From F23-D06 sp963603365 (GTDB lineage: Bacteria; Bacteroidota; Bacteroidia; Bacteroidales; WCHB1-69), in contig CAVCMI010000015.1 of NCBI GenBank assembly GCA_963603365.1, forward strand, positions 1 to 64,000: 64,000 nucleotides of DNA, given 5' to 3'. Position 1 is the stretch's first letter. Every line of letters starts with the position of its first letter. Both the position numbers and the translations under genes were made by a program. This document shows positions 62,548 through 64,000 of this stretch, one piece after another. The notes under the pieces were generated by a model that was given only the letters and a program-made list of their open reading frames with translations, was not told the origin of the DNA and ran no database searches.

Positions 62548-63210
62548 TCAAATCCTGATTCTTACGTATGATATGGTGCGCCCTTCCTGCAGCCACTTCT
62601 TCTCATAAAATGTTTGGATGCCGGTGAGCAATTCGTTGCTGTCGTCCGCATATACGTCATAGATGTTTTCTAACAACTTCCATTGCTCTTGCGGTACGGT
62701 AGTCAATACATAGTCGTATAGCAGCCGGCTGTCCGTCTTAAGGTTCACGATGCCGCCTCCGTCCGGCAACACTTCGCGGTAGAACTCTGCAAACCTTGGC
62801 GACACGAGCCGCTTTCGTTCGTTCTTGGGCTGCGGATCCGGAAACGTGACCCAAATCTCATCCACTTCACCTTTGTCGAAATAGTACCCGACCTTGTCGA
62901 TGTTGATGCGGAGGAATGCGACATTCCCCATATTGCCCTCAATGGCATCCTTACAGCCACGCCACAACCGTGCCCCCTTCCGGTCTATGCCAATGTAGTT
63001 GCAGCCGGGATTCTGCCGCGCCATTGCTATTGTGTAGTCGCCTTTACCACACCCTAACTCAAGTACTATTGGGTTTGTGTTGTGGAAATAGTCCTCGCGC
63101 CACCTCCCTTTCAATGGGAAAGGCTGGTTGATGCGGTCATATTGTGTATGCTGATAAAGGTTGCCGAATGTTTCATTTTCGGCAAATCTTGCCAATTTGT
63201 GTTTTGCCAT
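62548..63210 (-). CDS. trmB: tRNA (guanine-N7-)-methyltransferase
   Basis: TrmB makes m7G at position 46 of tRNAs using SAM. The 220-residue protein has the SAM-binding motif VLELGCGKGDYTIAMA, YIGIDRKGARLWRG and the catalytic region VTFPDPQPKNERKRLVSPRF. Length is normal. Its ATG overlaps the stop of the ABC gene by one base (TAATG), which suggests translational coupling. Confidence 0.96.
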   Translation of the reverse strand: MAKHKLARFAENETFGNLYQHTQYDRINQPFPLKGRWREDYFHNTNPIVLELGCGKGDYTIAMARQNPGCNYIGIDRKGARLWRGCKDAIEGNMGNVAFLRINIDKVGYYFDKGEVDEIWVTFPDPQPKNERKRLVSPRFAEFYREVLPDGGGIVNLKTDSRLLYDYVLTTVPQEQWKLLENIYDVYADDSNELLTGIQTFYEKKWLQEGRTISYVRIRI

Positions 63211-64000
63211 TAGTTCTGTTGCTGGATGCTGATTATTTTTTTGTAATAACTGTCTGTTTTCATTAAGGTCTCATGGTTGCCCGTTTCTATAATCCGTCCT
63301 TTGTCTATGACGATGATACTGTCGGCGTTCTGTATCGTACTGAGTCGATGCGCAACTGCTACAACAGTACGGTTGGCGGCGAGACTGTCTAAGGCTTTCT
63401 GTATCTCTTTTTCGGTTTCGGTGTCCATTGCTGAAGTAGCCTCGTCCAAGATGAGAATCGGCGAATTTCTAAGCACCGCCCGCGCAATGCTGAGCCTCTG
63501 CCTTTGCCCGCCGGAAAGGTTGGTGCCACGGTCGCTTAGACGATGCTGCAGACCGTCGGGCAATGTGGCAACGAATTCGTAGATGTTTGCGGCTTTTAAC
63601 GCTTCAACGACATCAGCCTCGGTTATGCCATGTGCGCCTAATACTATGTTGTTGTAGATGGTGTCATTGAAAAGAACGACATCTTGTGAAACAAGAGAGA
63701 ATAGGCGACGGTACTGTGAAAGGTCATATCGCCGGATGTCAACGCCGTCAATCAGGATGCTCCCGGATGAAGGGTCGTAAAAACGTTCTAACAAATCGAC
63801 GATGGTCGTCTTTCCTGCACCCGACGGACCTATCAGGGCTACCGTATCGCCTTTGTTGACGGTCAGGTCAAATTGCGTTATAACAGGGTCGTTGCCATAA
63901 GAGAATGACACATTATCAAAGACAATGTCGCGTTGAAAGGTTGTCACGGGCAACGGATTTCTGGAAGTTAAGATTACCTCGTCGGCATCAAGCACTTCAA
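63210..64000 (-). CDS. ABC exporter, ATP-binding half (5' part outside the window)
   Basis: The visible 261 or so residues are a complete nucleotide-binding domain preceded by a short linker that begins like the end of a transmembrane domain (LDADEVILTSRNPLPV), as in MsbA-type half transporters. Walker A is LIGPSGAGKTTIVDLLE, the Q-loop is FSLVSQDVVLFND, the signature is NLSGGQRQRLSIARA, Walker B is ILILDEATSAMDTETE and the H-loop is VAHRLSTIQ. The membrane domain should lie to the right of the window. Lipid A or drug export is likely for this type. Confidence 0.92.
   Translation of the reverse strand, partial: EVLDADEVILTSRNPLPVTTFQRDIVFDNVSFSYGNDPVITQFDLTVNKGDTVALIGPSGAGKTTIVDLLERFYDPSSGSILIDGVDIRRYDLSQYRRLFSLVSQDVVLFNDTIYNNIVLGAHGITEADVVEALKAANIYEFVATLPDGLQHRLSDRGTNLSGGQRQRLSIARAVLRNSPILILDEATSAMDTETEKEIQKALDSLAANRTVVAVAHRLSTIQNADSIIVIDKGRIIETGNHETLMKTDSYYKKIISIQQQN

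Overview
The window looks like core chromosome of a Bacteroidales bacterium (phylum Bacteroidota). The grounds are direct: nearly every transcription unit is preceded by a TAnnTTTG minus-7 box of the Bacteroidota primary sigma factor; Shine-Dalgarno sequences are mostly absent; one protease carries a C-terminal type IX secretion (Por) sorting domain; and there are DUF3467 behind rpoC, a DPP5-like S9 peptidase and a eukaryote-type (GT3) glycogen synthase. A genus cannot be fixed from the sequence alone. Base composition is near balanced throughout, except for about the first 950 bases, which are clearly AT-rich.

Layout. 1-950: decayed remnant of a type II restriction-modification system (C5-cytosine methyltransferase tail plus a BsuBI/PstI-like nuclease broken at both ends). 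1.0-5.1 kb (+): lgt, comEC, an EamA exporter. 5.1-10.0 kb (-): thiN and a fused glycogen synthase / alpha-glucan phosphorylase. 10.1-12.4 kb (+): a lone CoA-transferase subunit A and a MutS-type ATPase resembling KamC. 12.5-18.2 kb (-): eleven ribosomal protein genes, rplV to rpsE, an internal piece of the S10-spc cluster with its own promoter and terminator. 18.3-24.2 kb (-): mscS, then the thrS-ffh-folD-pepE operon. 24.3-30.7 kb (+): secreted subtilase, bifunctional RelA/SpoT, a YtxH/DUF1469/hypothetical envelope trio, and class II fructose-bisphosphate aldolase. 31.0-35.1 kb (-): tRNA-Ser(GCT), tRNA-Pro(GGG), a glycosyltransferase, pnp and rpsO. 35.2-37.5 kb (+): glycosyltransferase, a steroid 5-alpha-reductase (SRD5A) family membrane protein and a Rieske-like lipoprotein. 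37.5-42.7 kb (-): phosphodiester glycosidase, then lipoprotein-purN-guaA-ahcY. 42.8-49.3 kb (+): DPP5-like peptidase, LptF/G permease, BASS-family transporter, uvrC, vsr. 49.4-62.2 kb (-): a DUF4328 membrane protein, then secE-nusG-rplKAJL-rpoBC-DUF3467. 62.5-64.0 kb (-): trmB and an ABC exporter cut by the window end.

How it fits together. Most genes are housekeeping: transcription and translation (RNA polymerase, ribosomal proteins, NusG, ThrRS, TrmB, PNPase), SRP targeting, purine and one-carbon metabolism (PurN, GuaA, AhcY, FolD), stringent response, glycogen storage, lipoprotein and LPS biogenesis (Lgt, LptF/G, ABC exporter) and extracytoplasmic proteolysis. No prophage, insertion sequence, CRISPR array or rRNA operon was found.

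The features most worth a second look are: the SRD5A homologue with its active-site residues conserved, followed by a Rieske-like lipoprotein that lacks one metal-ligand histidine; the dismembered ribosomal/RNA-polymerase supercluster; a FolD whose catalytic lysine position is isoleucine; the long hairpin between rplL and rpoB; the decayed restriction system; and a well-formed promoter pointing antisense behind vsr. No clearly new multi-gene defence or metabolic system was found.
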